From NCBI RefSeq assembly GCF_019279795.1, contig NC_056740.1, positions 231,448,297 through 231,512,296 on the forward strand: a stretch of DNA of 64,000 bases. The letters run 5' to 3'. Positions 11,130-21,899 of this stretch are shown piece by piece. The DNA comes from Protopterus annectens. Its lineage: Eukaryota; Chordata; Ceratodontiformes; Protopteridae. The translations under genes and the position numbers were made by a program. Below the pieces are notes generated by a model. It was given only the letters and a program-made list of their open reading frames with translations, was not told the DNA's origin and made no database searches. Position 1 is the first letter of the stretch, and every line of letters begins with the position of its first letter.

Positions 11130-12990
11130 CCTTTGGGAGGAAAACTAGCATTTTTTTGCAGACAACTGGCACATCATCACAAAAGACAAATGGGTTCTAA
11201 ACATTGTCTCTCAAGGATACAGATTCCACTTTCATACCTTACCAAGGAACAAAGGAATGCCAAACCTGCCACGAAATCAATGGGCAGAGGCACAAAAACA
11301 AATTACAGCTCTCATGAACATGAGAGCCATTCAACAGGTACCTACACAGGAGCAAGGACAAGGATTTTACTCAAGACTCTTCCTAGTCCCAAGAAAGGAC
11401 AAAGCATGGAGGCCCATTCTGGATCTTTCAATTCTGAACACCTATCTGCAAGTACCAAAATTCAAGATGCTAACACTACAGCAGCTTCTTCCCATGCTGG
11501 GCAAGAATGCTTGGCTAGTCACTTTGGACCTCAAGGAGGCATACCTGCATGTCCCTATCAGACAAAATTGCAGAAGATACCTCCGCTTCATTGCAGGTTC
11601 AAAGCATTATCAATTCTCTGCACTGCCCTTTGGCTTATCTACTGCCCAGGGTCTTCACAAAATGCCTAGCACCAGTAATTGCATACTGCAGACAAAGAGG
11701 AATTCAAATATACCCATACCTGGACGACTGCCTTATTCAAGCAGAAAGCAAAGACATTCTTTTAAAGCATCTGGCATTTGGCAAACACCTTCTAAGTTGC
11801 CTAGGGTACACAGTAAACGAAAAGAAATCAAAACTAGTGCCCTCACAAAACATAATATTCCTGGGTGCCAGCTTGAATACAACGGCCCAGATGGCTTATC
11901 TCACGCCAGACAAGCAACGACAGCTGTTTCAATATTTCAAAATAATGGCAACAAAGACCCAACTCCCTGCAAGAAAAATTCTGCAGGCCTTGGGATTCAT
12001 GGCATCTTGCATACTACTAATACCATTTGCAAAACTGCATATGAGGAAATTACAGTGGTACCTGAAAAGTGTATGGACTCGCCACAGCTTGGAAACAATG
12101 ATTCCACTCATTCCCTGCCTTCAACAGGAGTTTCTATGGTGGGCACAGGCATGTCACCTCAACAAGGGTCAGCCTTTCACCTTACCCACAGCCAGGCAAA
12201 CTATGACAACAGATGCATCGGACTATGCCTAGGGAGCACACATGGCAGGACAGTGCATTCAGGGCAAATGGACTACAGATCAGAGGCATCTGCATATCAA
12301 TCAAAAAGAAATGCTAGCAGTACAGAATGCCCTAACAGCTTTCAAGGACCTTCTACACCCAGGACAACTACTAATAAAGATGGACAATACCACAGTCATG
12401 TGGTACATAAACAAGTTAGGGGGCACACATTCCTACCCTCTATGCAGGCAAGCAATGACCTTGTGGAACACTGCACTGCCTTACCAGGTTCAATTACAAG
12501 CACAATTCCTGCCAGGACAGAAAAACACATTCGCAGACGACCTAAGCAGAAACATCATGGATCCACACGAATGGAAACTAGATCCACAAGTATTTGCAAT
12601 GGTAGCTCAAAAATGGGGACGCCCAGACATAGATCTGATTGCAAGCCCCCACAACCACCAACTTCAAAAATTTTGCACAAGGACCTTCCATCCACTAGCT
12701 TGGAAAGTGGGCGCCCTCTCATTCATTTGAAAAACATTAACAGTGTATGCCTTCCCTCCACTACCTCTTCTAGCAAAGGTACTGCTGAAAGTCAGATTAG
12801 AGAGACCACAAATGATACTCGTTGCACCAGACTGGCCACGCCAGCATTGATACCCAATTTTAAGGAACATGGCCCACGGCCCACCATGGATTTTGCCACA
12901 AATTCCTCACCTGCTCACCCAACGAGATCATCAGATTCTACACAGCCTGCTCAAGACTTTAAACCTGGCTGCATGGCAAATTACCTAAAC
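11130..12990 (+). pseudogene. DIRS-2 RT / RNase H / methyltransferase-like polyprotein
   Basis: RT: FYSRLFLVPRKDKAWRPILD, LVTLDLKEAYLHV, FSALPFGLST, then a 2-base loss in the TAPR codons (near 11645), after which YPYLDDCLIQ continues in the next frame. RNase H: TTDASDYA followed by TAG in place of the Trp codon (12230-12232), then KEMLAVQNAL, MDNTTVMWYINK and ADDLSR, which supply the four acidic residues. A region with DPHEWKL, GRPDIDL and LIAPDWP-type motifs follows; in DIRS elements this segment is described as methyltransferase-like. One frameshift and one stop inactivate it. Confidence 0.88.
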
Positions 12991-14027
12991 AACCAGCCAA
13001 CACCTTTATCCAAAGCTGTTATGGATGTCATTCTGGAGGCCAGGAGACCCAGCACCAGGAAAACCTATTCAGACAAATGGAAAAGATTTTGCGCCTGGAA
13101 CCAGGCTAAAGGCCTAAACCCCCTTGATCCAAACATCCCTCAGATTCTACAATATTTAACTGAGATGTTACACAAAGGACTTTCCTTTTCATCTATTAAG
13201 ATCCACGCCTCAGCAATTTCAGCTCATTACAGCACGGATCCTCCTTTATTCTCACATCCACTCCTGAGACAGTTCCTCAGAGGGGCTAAGAACTTAAGAC
13301 CGCCAATGAGAGCTCCAACACCTACTTGGGATCTCAACTTTGTTCTGGAAAAGCTTACACTACCGCCCTTTGAACCAGCTTTTTCTGCTGATTTAAAATT
13401 TCTTTCATGGAAAACTGCCCTACTACTAGCAATAACCTCCACTAGAAGAGTCTCAGAGCTACAGGCACTAATGGCAGTGGAACCTTTCATCATTTTTCAT
13501 CAAGACAGAGTCTGTTTACGAACAAATCCTTCCTTTATGCCAAAGGTAGTATCCAGTGTGGCCCTAAACCAAACATTCACTTGCCCACCTTCTTCCAAAA
13601 TCCCCAGAACAAAGGAGAAAGACTCCTGCACTCTTTGGACATTCACAGGCAATTACGTTACTACTTGGATAAAACTAAGGCTTTCAGAAAAACTGACCAG
13701 CTTTTTGTAGCCTATGCTACAGGATCACAAGGAAAAGCTATCTCAAAACAGACCATTTCAAAATGGATAGGGCATTGCATATGTTTCTGTTACACACATC
13801 ATGGGAAACCAGTACCTGCTAACATTAGGTGCCACTCCACCAGGGCTACAGCTACATCAGCAGCCTTTCTCAGGGGAGTGCCAACCAAGGATATTTTGGA
13901 AGCTGCTACTTGGAGTTCAGTGCACACCTTCACCAAACACTATCACTTACCTCTATACTGTAAGATTAGAGCTGGTTTTGCCACTGCAGTTTTGCAGGGC
14001 TTACTAGCTTCTTCTAACCCTGTCTGA
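12973..14027 (+). pseudogene. DIRS-2 tyrosine recombinase
   Basis: Starts MANYLNNQPTPLSKAVMDV and contains ARRPSTRKTYSDKWKRF, the first catalytic Arg (STRRVSELQAL), then after one frameshift near 13600 the second box HSTRATATS (H-x-x-R) and WSSVHTFTKHY with the nucleophilic Tyr. It lies in the -1 frame relative to the RNase H/methyltransferase frame. The YR frame is open far upstream (from 11257), overlapping that region. The enzyme family recombines circular cDNA into the genome without duplicating the target. Confidence 0.88.
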
Positions 14028-14058
14028 CTCCACCTCCCGTCCTTAGCTTTGAGATTCA

Positions 14059-14156
14059 ACCCAAGTGTGATGACTGCAGCAGGGTAACACGATGAACATA
14101 GTACAGTTTTGTACCTACCATAAATGTAGATGTTCGAGTGTTCACCCTGCTGCAGT
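14059..14156. repeat. DIRS-2 internal complementary region (ICR)
   Basis: Complementary to the two element tips joined together: CGATGAACAT answers the left tip and GTACAGTTTTGTACC...GATGTTCGAG answers the right tip. It sits just after the YR gene and before the right ITR, the standard DIRS position, and serves as template to complete the cDNA ends. Confidence 0.88.
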
Positions 14157-14322
14157 CCAGGTTACCCTCCCTCCATCCCCTCTGAACTCTATCCTATACT
14201 ACCTCTGTGGTGTATTTGCTTGTGCCTACGGGTTTTGTTTTATTTTTATATAGCTATATGTATGTATGTATATATATATATATATATATTTTGCCTACCT
14301 ACTGGGGCCACCTGACATCTGG

Positions 14323-14510
14323 GGCAAGAAAAACTGAAGAAAATGGCGTTGGATGCCTCTTATATACATACCCCTGGCATCCTGACTTCAGGGAGGAAGT
14401 GACAGCAACCGACGCCAGACCCAGACTTTGGAATTCGGGCCGACTGGGGGACCGCCTGACGGCAGGATAACCCAAGTGTGATGACTGCAGCAGGGTGAAC
14501 ACTCGAACAT
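14323..14510 (-). repeat. DIRS-2 right ITR
   Basis: Inverted copy of 9117-9300, diverged in places: the CRE palindrome is changed to TGACTTCA. It is interrupted at 14510/20598 by DIRS-3; the last 29 bases of the element lie at 20598-20626. Confidence 0.85.
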
Positions 14511-14695
14511 CTTTTAGTTATGTACTTACCATAACTTTAGATGTATGGGATCCATCTCGCCTACATTCTCTACAGATGGGTTCGGAGCCGATCCTCGGCT
14601 CCGACTCGGCGCTATACTATAGAACGCAGTCTCTTATTGGCTGAGTTACCTCATATCCCAGGATGCACCACCACTACCTCCCCAGATCTCGTTTG
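14511..14695 (+). repeat. DIRS-3 terminal inverted repeat (+ side)
   Basis: From about 14556 to 14695 it is the inverted match of 20440-20573. It contains a hairpin of TCGGAGCCGA (14582-14591), 3-nt loop, TCGGCTCCGA (14595-14604). Confidence 0.88.
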
Positions 14696-14834
14696 TTTGC
14701 ACTCATATTCACAGAGACATACTATTGTCATAACATACTCAGGTCTTTCAAGAGAGGAAAGAAAACAGTTTCGGACCGTCCGGTCTCTCCTGGTCTACAA
14801 GGCAGGGGGATGGAGGGTGGGTTATTAGGAATGT

Positions 14835-14925
14835 AGGCGAGATGGATCCCATACATCTAAAGTTATGGTAAGTACATAACTAAAAGATGTAATGTGATCC
14901 TATCTCGCCTACATTTTCTACAGAT
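14835..14925. repeat. DIRS-3 internal complementary region
   Basis: Contains CATAACTAAAA joined to GATGTAATGTG, the reverse complement of the two element ends placed side by side. It lies just downstream of the recombinase in the minus-strand reading. Confidence 0.88.
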
Positions 14926-14960
14926 GGGACAGCGTCCCTAGCACCTAATTCCCGGGTGGC

Positions 14961-16010
14961 TCACTGGAAAACACTCCTGAGTACTGTGGAACCGAAGGAA
15001 GCTCGACCCCTGGATGCCACATCTAATTTGTAGTGAGAAACAAAGGTGTGTGAAGATGTCCACGTGGCAGCCGCACAAATTTCGCCAATAGAGAGCTTGG
15101 AATGAAAGGCTGCCGAAGTGGCCATAGCTCTAGTGGAATGAGCTTTTACGGGAGCCATGAGCTCCTTGTTTGAGATGAGATAAACGTGAGTGATGCAGTC
15201 CCTGATCCACTTGGCAATAGTGACTTTAGTGATGGCTTTGCCTAATCTGTTATCTGAAAAGAACACAAACAGTTGATCTGATTTCCGTGCTTTGTGTGTC
15301 CTATCCAAATAGAAGCGCAATTGCCTGTGCACATCTAAGCAGTGAAAAGTGTATTCAGCTCTATTGGAAAATTTGGGAAAGAAGACCGGTAGCTCCATCG
15401 ATTGCTGTAGACAGAAACTAGAACAAACCTTTGGTATAAAGGATGGGTTTGTCCTAAGAGATACTCTATCCTTGTGGAATACCAGGTAAGGTGGTTTAAC
15501 ACATAGAGCCTGAAGCTCTGAAACCCGTCTTGCTGAAGTAATGGCAACTAGAAGTGCAGTTTTCCAAGAAAGGAATTTGAGATCACAGGTTGCTGCCGGC
15601 TCAAAGGGTGGCGAGGTTAAGGCACCTAATACCACGTTCAGATCCCACGGAGGTGCAGGTTGCGAAATGGGGGTCGTAGAAGCCAAGCTCCTTTAATAAA
15701 GGCTTTACAAAGCTTGTTGCTCATTAAGGGAGGTTGCACACTTTCATGAAAATTAGAAATAGCCGCCAATTGTACCTTAATGGTAGATACTGAGCAGCCT
15801 TGCTGGAACAGGGAGGCTAAAAATTTGAGTACTTCTGATACCGAGGCTGTCATTGGGTCTAATCCTCGGAGCTGGGCCCAAATAGCAAATCTCTTCCATT
15901 TACTGCTATATATTTTCTTTGTAGAAGTCTTGTGGGCTGAAGACAAAATGTGTATGACTTCAGGAGCCAAAGAGTGGGTCCTAATTATGGTTGGAAGAGG
16001 AGTAGCCAGG
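14961..16010 (-). pseudogene. DIRS-3 tyrosine recombinase, one frameshift
   Basis: Two overlapping frames, joined near 15640-15690 in a C-rich run, give a complete DIRS YR. Visible blocks are STKKIYSSKWKRFAIWAQ, LAAISNF, TSARRVSELQAL (catalytic Arg), VFHKDRVSLRTNPSFIPK, LDVHRQLRFYLDRT, HSTRAMATSAAF (H-x-x-R) and SSHTFVSHYKLD (Tyr), ending VLRSVFQ. All expected catalytic residues are present. The frame upstream of the YR stays open back to 17515, overlapping RNase H and the methyltransferase-like part in -1. Apart from the single frameshift this is the best preserved YR in the window. Confidence 0.9.
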
Positions 16011-17800
16011 CTGTCAACTTCAACGAATGGAGGGACTGATGGAGTTGTCCTGACTGATGAGTCAAAAGGTCCGGAACTTGGTCCAGGAACCAAGGACCCT
16101 CCAATGCATACCTGTGAAGAAAGGGGAACCAGATTTGCCGAGGCCAGTATGGGGCGATTAATATCATCTTGCTTTTCAAGCGAATCGCCTTCTGAATCAC
16201 CTTGGGGAGAAGGGGAACCGGTGGAAAGGCGTATAGCAGACCGGAGGGCCAATCGTGGACTAGAGCGTTCTTGGGAATCCCCCCCGAAACTGGGGTCAGA
16301 GTGAAGAAGTGATGACACTTCGCATTGAAGGGGCTTGCAAAGAGATCGCAACAGGGGACTCCCCATCTTGTGAAAATCTGTGTTGTCACTCTGTTGTTCA
16401 AGGACCACTCGTGAGGGGAGAGAATAGTTCTGCTCAGTCTGTCGGCTATCACGTTGGATTTCCCCGGAATGTGCGTTGCCATTAGAAAACGCTTGGTAGC
16501 AATCGCCCAATCCCATACTCTCATGGCCTCTCTGCAAAGGGGATAGGACCTGGTTCCTCCTTGTTTGTTTAGGTACCAGACTACCGACATGCTGTCGGAC
16601 TGAATGGCAATTGTACCCTGGGGGAGGTGATCGTGCAGTGCTTGCAACGCTAAAAGCACCGCCCTCATCTCCAGGATATTGATATGAAGAAGACTCTCGT
16701 TGGGGTGCCACGTGCCTTGGACCGACCTGTCCAGATAATGACCCCCCCACCCTGTCTGGGAGGCGTCCGTAGTCAGCGTGGCAGAGGGGAGTGGCGGGAC
16801 GAAGGGTCGCCCTTGATTCAGGTTGGGGGTTAGAAGCCACCAACGGAGATCCTGTTTGCATGTGTCCGTGATCAGAATGTGGTGACTGAGGGGAAGGTCC
16901 TGATAAGACCACTGGACTGAGAGGAGCCACTGAAGTATCCTCATGTGCAACCTTGCCAAGGGGACCAGAAGAATGGTGGCTGCCATGGAACCCAACAGTT
17001 GCAGGACCATTCTTGCTGGAGCTCGACGCCTGAGGAGTAGAGTCCGGACTTGAGACTGAAGCGTCGTGATCCTTTCTGCAGGAAGATAGACTCGCATCTG
17101 CCTTGAATCTATTTCTGCACCGATGAACAGAATACGCTGAGATGGTTGCAATACAGATTTTGACCAATTGAAGGTGATTCCTAAGGATTTGCCCAGTGCT
17201 ATCGTGGCTGCTAAATTTTGCAAGAGTAGATGCCTGGAGGCGGCAGTTAGGAGCCAGTCGTCTAGGTATGGAAACACCTGGAATCCTAGACTCCTCAAGT
17301 GAGCAGTCGCGACTGCCAAACATTTGGTAAACACCCTGGGGCTGTGGTGAGACCAAAGGGCAGCTCGAACTGAAAATGACTGTCTCCCAGGCTGAAGCGC
17401 AGTGTCTCCTCGACGCCTGATCCATCAGAATGTGATAGTAGGCGTCTTTGAGGTCTATGGAGCACATCCAAACTCCTTTCTCCAACAGTGGGAGAATGGA
17501 TTGTAAAGTGACCATCCGAATTTGGACTTTTTACAAATCGGTTCAGTTTGCTGAGATCCAAAATGGGTCTCAAGTCCCGGTCTTTTGGCACCAAAAGAAT
17601 CTTGAGTAAGTCCCTAATCCGCCTGGTCTGCGGGGACAGGTTGGATGACTCCTTTGAAGCAGCTTTGATACTTGCGGCTGCATGATCCCGTTGACTGGGT
17701 GGTGGGTCCGGGATTCTTTGGACTGGTGGGGTGGTTGAACAAAGGGGATGGAGTAGCCTCCGGCAATGATTGAAGCACCCATTGGTCCTGAGTAATATTT
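15985..17800 (-). pseudogene. DIRS-3 RT / RNase H / methyltransferase-like
   Basis: 17594-17334 gives the RT N-part (DRDLRPILDLSKLNRF, CSIDLKDAYYHI in a shifted frame, LPFGLTTAP). A 1-base loss at the TAP codons shifts it. From 17334 to 15985 an uninterrupted 449-codon frame carries FPYLDDWLLTA (active-site YLDD), RNase H (TTDASQTGWGGHY, LEMRAVLLAL, QSDSMSVVWYLNKQGG, IADRLSR) and the segment after it (SPHEWSL, CCDLFASPFN, LIAPYWPRQIWFP). Almost intact. Confidence 0.9.
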
Positions 17801-17981
17801 TCCCAGGCCTTTAGGTGCTTCGAGAACGACCCCGACTGGCTCGGAGCTGCACAGTCGGGCACTCCTTCAGGGATGCTGGAAGGAGGAGGAGCCACGAAAG
17901 GACTCGCAAGGGTCTCCAGTGTTGCGGGGCCTCCGCCGCCTCTGGGACGGCGTCTCCTGAAAAATTTCCCCTCCTCTGCCT

Positions 17982-20159
17982 CTAGAAGGGGATCGCTCTG
18001 CTGCGAGTAAGGCTTCTGAGACTTACGGAACCACATTTTCCCTCCCTCCGGCCTTGGGATAAGGCCTGATGGGAGTGGAAAGCGGCCCCTACGGCAGCCA
18101 AGGTCTTACCTTCCTGCTCGCAGCGAGTCAAAGTGTCCTTTACCTTGGGTCCAAACAATGAGGACCCATCAAAGGCGTCGGCAAAGGAAGACTTAAAGGC
18201 CTCCGCAAAATGACACAGGCGTAACCAGGCTTGTCTCCGAAGAGCAACACCTGTTCCCGCCGCTCTACTCGCCCCTTCGGCCGCATAGGAAATGAGCCTC
18301 ATGGACGAATTAGATAAAGAGGATAGGGTAGCCAACTGAGAATTAACTGTCTGAGTTAATTGATCAGGTAAGTTACCCGAGAGGGCATCCGACAGCTCCT
18401 TGATCAGATCCCTCTGTAGTCTGGTGAAGTGTGCCAAGTAATTCAGAGACCTTAACGTAAAGGCCGCTGAAGTAAGGGTACGCTTGCCGTGCGATCCATG
18501 CTCCTAGACTCTTTGTTAGGGGATGGATGGACGTCGGCCTCTGCCACATCTTGTTGGGTGGCAGATGCCACCACCATAGCATCTACAGCCACACCCTTAG
18601 ATAAGAACTCCTTGTCCGGGGGTGCTGAGAGAAACTTATTGGGACGAGCAGGCACCGGTTCCACAGAATCCGGGTGTTCCCACGCCCTTCGAGATCAAAT
18701 CCAGAAGCTCATCGAAGGGCGGAGACACCCAGGAGGCGGAGGGCTGAGCCCCAAAGGCCTTGAGGAACACCGACTCCTCAGCGGAAGGGGGTTTGGATTG
18801 CCAATCGCCTCGGTGTTTAAGGATTTCTAAAATGTCAGCAAAGGAGACATCTTCCGATGGCGACTTTGGGGACCCTCCGCATCATCGAGGTCGGTATCTG
18901 ATGTGAGGGACTCGTCAGGGGAGTCGACGTGTTTCCTCTTACACAGTCTCTTCCTGGGTGGTTCTTCCGAAGGAGTGTCGGAGGAACCTCCAGGAAGAAG
19001 GGAACCACCAATGGAGGTAACCTCAGGCCCAGGGGCTCCGCTGTCACGAGACAGGGGGACTCCAGAAACGCCAGTCACCACGTCCAAGGAAGGGGGTGGT
19101 GGTGGAAAGGTCGGCGGCCAAAGAGGATTTGGCTAAGGCACTTCTCATGGCATCAAGGCAGGACCCCAGAATCTTGGGAAGGTGCTATCCCCGAGGCCAC
19201 AACAGTAACAGGAGCCCCCGGCAGCGACCCAGAGAGAGGCTTGGAACCGAAGGTCGGATCCAAGCCTCCCGGGCCGACTGAGGAAGTTCGTACCAAACCC
19301 GACCCAAGGGCGGAGTTGAAGTTAGAGTCGGAGCCGACTCGATAACTTCGACCGGATCCACTAACACCGACTCCAACGGGCGCCGAGGCTGTCGGAGGAG
19401 GAATGGTAGTAGAAAGATAAGGGATCGCTCCAAAGCCAACTGGGCAGGAGTCGAGATCAATTTAGCAAAGACCGTGACTGGAAGAGCTTCTGAAGCACCC
19501 TGTCTCCGAATCGGACATCCTCGAAGAACGAGAAGAGACCGATCGGGTCCGAGTCGACTTCTCCGCCGGCTCCGAAAGAGTGGGGGACCGGCTCCGTAAA
19601 GGCTCTAGACGTATCGGCGCCGAGGGAGATTCCACTACTATTGCAATCTCCCTCGGAGCCGATGTGGACTTCGCCCGGTGGAAGTGTCTGAGCGGGCAAT
19701 CCTCATCGGCTCTGAAGTCAGTGGAGCCGATGAAGGTGACCCACCTCTCGATGTCCGAGCTCTCGATTCCAAGGCCAGGGGAGTCGAGGCTGGAGGCATC
19801 GAGGCAGACCGTTTCGCCCTCGGCTCCGAAGTCCGTGGAGCCGACGGAGAAGCCTGCCTAGACTTTTTGGCTATCGGTTCCGACGGGCTGGTCGGAGCCG
19901 ACGATTTTTTCTTCTTGCCAGAAGGGGAAGAAGAGGACAAAGATTCCTCAAAAGAAGGGGCAATGAGCCCTTTTAAAATCAATTTGTTTTTCCTCTCTTG
20001 GAGGACTCGAGAGGAAAAAGCGTGGCAAACGCTACAAGACTCCTGCAGGTGTTTAGGACCTAGACAATACACACACAGGGAATGATCATCTGTGATTGAC
20101 ATCTTGTAGCTACACTTGACACATTTTTTGAAACCAGAAGGTCTATGTTCTTTTGACAT
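17982..20159 (-). pseudogene. DIRS-3 gag-like protein
   Basis: ATG at 20159 (MSKEHRPSGFKKCVKC) opens the cysteine/histidine module: C-x2-C, then HSLCVYCLG, KHLQESCSVCHAF. A long Ser/Pro/Glu-rich middle is built from repeated TCGGCTCCG-type words (Ser-Ala-Pro, Ser-Glu-Pro). The C-terminal core has RLQRDLIKELSD, ASRAAGTGVALRRQAW and a Gly/Arg tail. Frame breaks near 19600, 19185, 18830 and 18450 split it into five segments. Function is inferred from position and basic composition. Confidence 0.8.
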
Positions 20160-20439
20160 GGTTTCGATAGTTAACAACAACTACAGACTAACAATAGACA
20201 ACAACTAGGCTCTAACTCAAACGCCTAAAGTAGGGCTAGGCCCCTCTAACTTAAACGGAACCTTCCTACCCAAAAAACAAACACAATTTACCACAAAAAG
20301 TTATCAAATCACAAACGTACAACAATAGCTGTTAAAACAGCTTTTGGGTGAATTTCAGAAAAAATCTGACAGAAAAAGATTTCTAACTAGAGGTACTTAG
20401 CTCAGCCAAGTCCGAGACCACGTCTATGCTGGAAAGCGG

Positions 20440-20597
20440 CAAACGAGATCTGGGGAGGTAGTGGTGGTGCATCCTGGGATATGAGGTAACTCAGCCAATA
20501 AGAGACTGCGTTCTATAGTATAGCGCCGAGTCGGAGCCGAGGATCGGCTCCGAACCCATCTGTAGAGAATTTAGGCGAGATAGGATCACATTACATC
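20440..20597 (-). repeat. DIRS-3 terminal inverted repeat (gag side)
   Basis: Inverted match of 14556-14695, including the TCGGAGCCGA/TCGGCTCCGA hairpin at 20531-20553. In minus orientation it precedes gag and probably holds the start of transcription. Confidence 0.88.
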
Positions 20598-20626
20598 TAT
20601 ATTTATGGTAGGTACAAAACTGTACT

Positions 20627-21000
20627 TTCACAGGCAATTATATTTTTATCTTCATAGGAAGAAACCTTTTCGAAAATCAGGTCAGTTATTTGTGTCTTTC
20701 TCACATACCTGCCTAGGTCGGGCAGTTGCAAGAGTTATTCTTGCTAAATGGATAACAGACTGTATTACCTTGATTTATGCCAAGAACGGGTTATAGTTCC
20801 CTCACCTTCCTAATCCCACTTAACTAGGTTTATGTCTACCTCATCTGCCTTTTCTTCCAGGGCATCCTTAGATGATGTCTCTGCTACAGCCACTTGGTCA
20901 AAAACGCATACCTTCATCACACATTACAAATTAGACATTGTTTCCAGGAGGAGGGCTTCCATTGGTTCTGCAGTGATCCGGCATATTCTTCCTTGAGGCC
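20627..21000 (+). pseudogene. DIRS-1 tyrosine recombinase, fragment c
   Basis: Begins TTCACAGGCAATTATAT, which continues the recombinase reading stopped at 9116, then FRKSGQLFVSF, VILAKWITDCITLIY. After frame changes, DDVSATATWS and THTFITHYKLDIV follow, the C-terminal block with the catalytic Tyr. The H-x-x-R box is degraded. Confidence 0.82.
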
Positions 21001-21020
21001 AATCAGGAGTTGTATAGCTG

Positions 21021-21125
21021 GCAACTCTAACCCAGCCATAAGGAAGAATGAAAGAGACCACATCAGATTTACAAGTTATATACTTAACAATAACTTAGTA
21101 TCTGTGTTGTCTTCTTTCATTTCTC
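21021..21125. repeat. DIRS-1 internal complementary region
   Basis: Includes CAACACAGATAC-type sequence in inverted form (TAGTATCTGTGTTGTC) complementary to the element's right tip at 21415-21445, preceded by the complement of a left tip (AATGAAAGAGACCACATCAG) that is not found elsewhere in the window. Confidence 0.7.
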
Positions 21126-21756
21126 CTCACCTTCCCTCCCAGCCATCCCCTTACCCAGTGCCCTAGAAGACCTGGAGAGAAGTTTTTAGGAACTGAAGTT
21201 CCTGGTTTTGAGCCCCTGATTCTTGATTCGTATTTCCTTCTAATTTTTCTGGACTATGTAAGCTATTTGGGCAGCAAACTGGATCTGGGGAAGTTAGGTA
21301 GAAGACAGTGCAGAGGGAAATGGAAGAAGCTCGAGACTTGGATCCTAGTCTTTTAAACTGCAGTTGAGACGGATCCGAGGGTCAGATCCATAATTAACTG
21401 TGAGGAGGAATGAAAGAAGACAACACAGATACCAAGTTATGGTAAGTTGTTGTTGTTGTCTTTCGGCTTTTCTCGGTTAGGGGTTGCCACAGCGGAACTC
21501 CGGTCCGCTAATGATTGGCAGTAGATTTTGACGAACGCCGAGGTGCCAGCTCGGCGTTCAACCTTCAAGGAAGGCACACCCATTTACGCATGTCTTTCGA
21601 ATGCCCACCCAACAGCGGGGAGGACATGCAGACTCCACACAGAAGGCACTCCCCGCACTCCAGCCGAGAATCGAACGGGAGAACCTCTTGCTGTGAGGCA
21701 ACAACGCTACCGCTGCACCACCGCGGATATACCAAGTTATGGTAAGTACATACCTT
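21126..21756 (-). repeat. DIRS-1 right terminal region (interrupted by a SINE)
   Basis: Runs from the ICR to the inferred right tip GGTAAGTACATACC. It has the GATCCGAGGGTCAGATCC word in place of the hairpin of younger family-A copies. A SINE with 18-bp TSD interrupts it at 21447-21746. Confidence 0.65.
21447..21728 (-). mobile_element. tRNA-derived SINE, copy 1
   Basis: Flanked by perfect 18-bp repeats ATACCAAGTTATGGTAAG (21429-21446, 21729-21746). On the minus strand the 5' end shows RNA polymerase III boxes: A box TGGTGCAGCGG and B box GTTCGATTC, spaced as in a tRNA. A roughly 200-base body follows and a short (AAC)n tail sits at the 3' end (GTTGTTGTTGTTG on the + strand). A second copy lies at 40425-40702. 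Confidence 0.92.
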
Positions 21757-21829
21757 ATAATTATAACATTCTGAGGGAGTATGCCCTTCCTTGAAATTGG
21801 TAACTCACATAGATCTTCAATCATGGAAC

Positions 21830-21834
<5 letters not shown>

Positions 21835-21893
<59 letters not shown>
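21835..21893. repeat. (GT)n(AT)n microsatellite
   Basis: About 40 bases of GT followed by about 20 of AT. Confidence 0.95.
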
Positions 21894-21894
<1 letters not shown>

Positions 21895-21899
21895 CTGCT

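Larger units (their letters stand above)
14511..20597 (-). mobile_element. DIRS-3 (family A), minus strand, inserted in the right end of DIRS-2
   Basis: The element starts TTTTAGTTATG (14511) and ends ATTACATC (20597) on the + strand, with coding on the minus strand. The flanks GAACATC and TATATTTATGG join to recreate the DIRS-2 terminal sequence seen intact at 33220 and 39551, with one substitution. Its ICR (14835-14925) spells the same end junction. The element is 6.09 kb with recognisable ITRs, gag, RT/RNase H and YR and comparatively few lesions, so it is the youngest layer of the nest. Confidence 0.92.
9117..20626 (+). mobile_element. DIRS-2 (family B), inserted in DIRS-1 and itself split by DIRS-3
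   Basis: Left end ATGTTCATCG at 9117, right end GTACT at 20626. Removing it rejoins the DIRS-1 recombinase frame exactly, with no target-site duplication. The same end-to-end junction, ACTGTACT|ATGTTC, can be read in reverse complement in its own ICR (14059-14156), as expected for a circular DNA intermediate. The right terminal segment is displaced to 20598-20626 because DIRS-3 (14511-20597) sits inside it. Without DIRS-3 the element is about 5.4 kb, close to the DIRS-4 (5520 bp) and DIRS-5 (5525 bp) copies. Confidence 0.9.

Noticed and set aside
11257..13710. 817-codon open frame as one protein
   Set aside because: It joins the RT start, an out-of-frame overlap of RNase H/methyltransferase, and the YR. 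The true RT continues in another frame after 11645. It is annotated as RT plus YR instead.
21660..21728. Functional tRNA gene on the minus strand
   Set aside because: A and B boxes are present but there is no cloverleaf with acceptor stem, and the unit is repeated at 40640-40702 as part of a SINE with a TSD.
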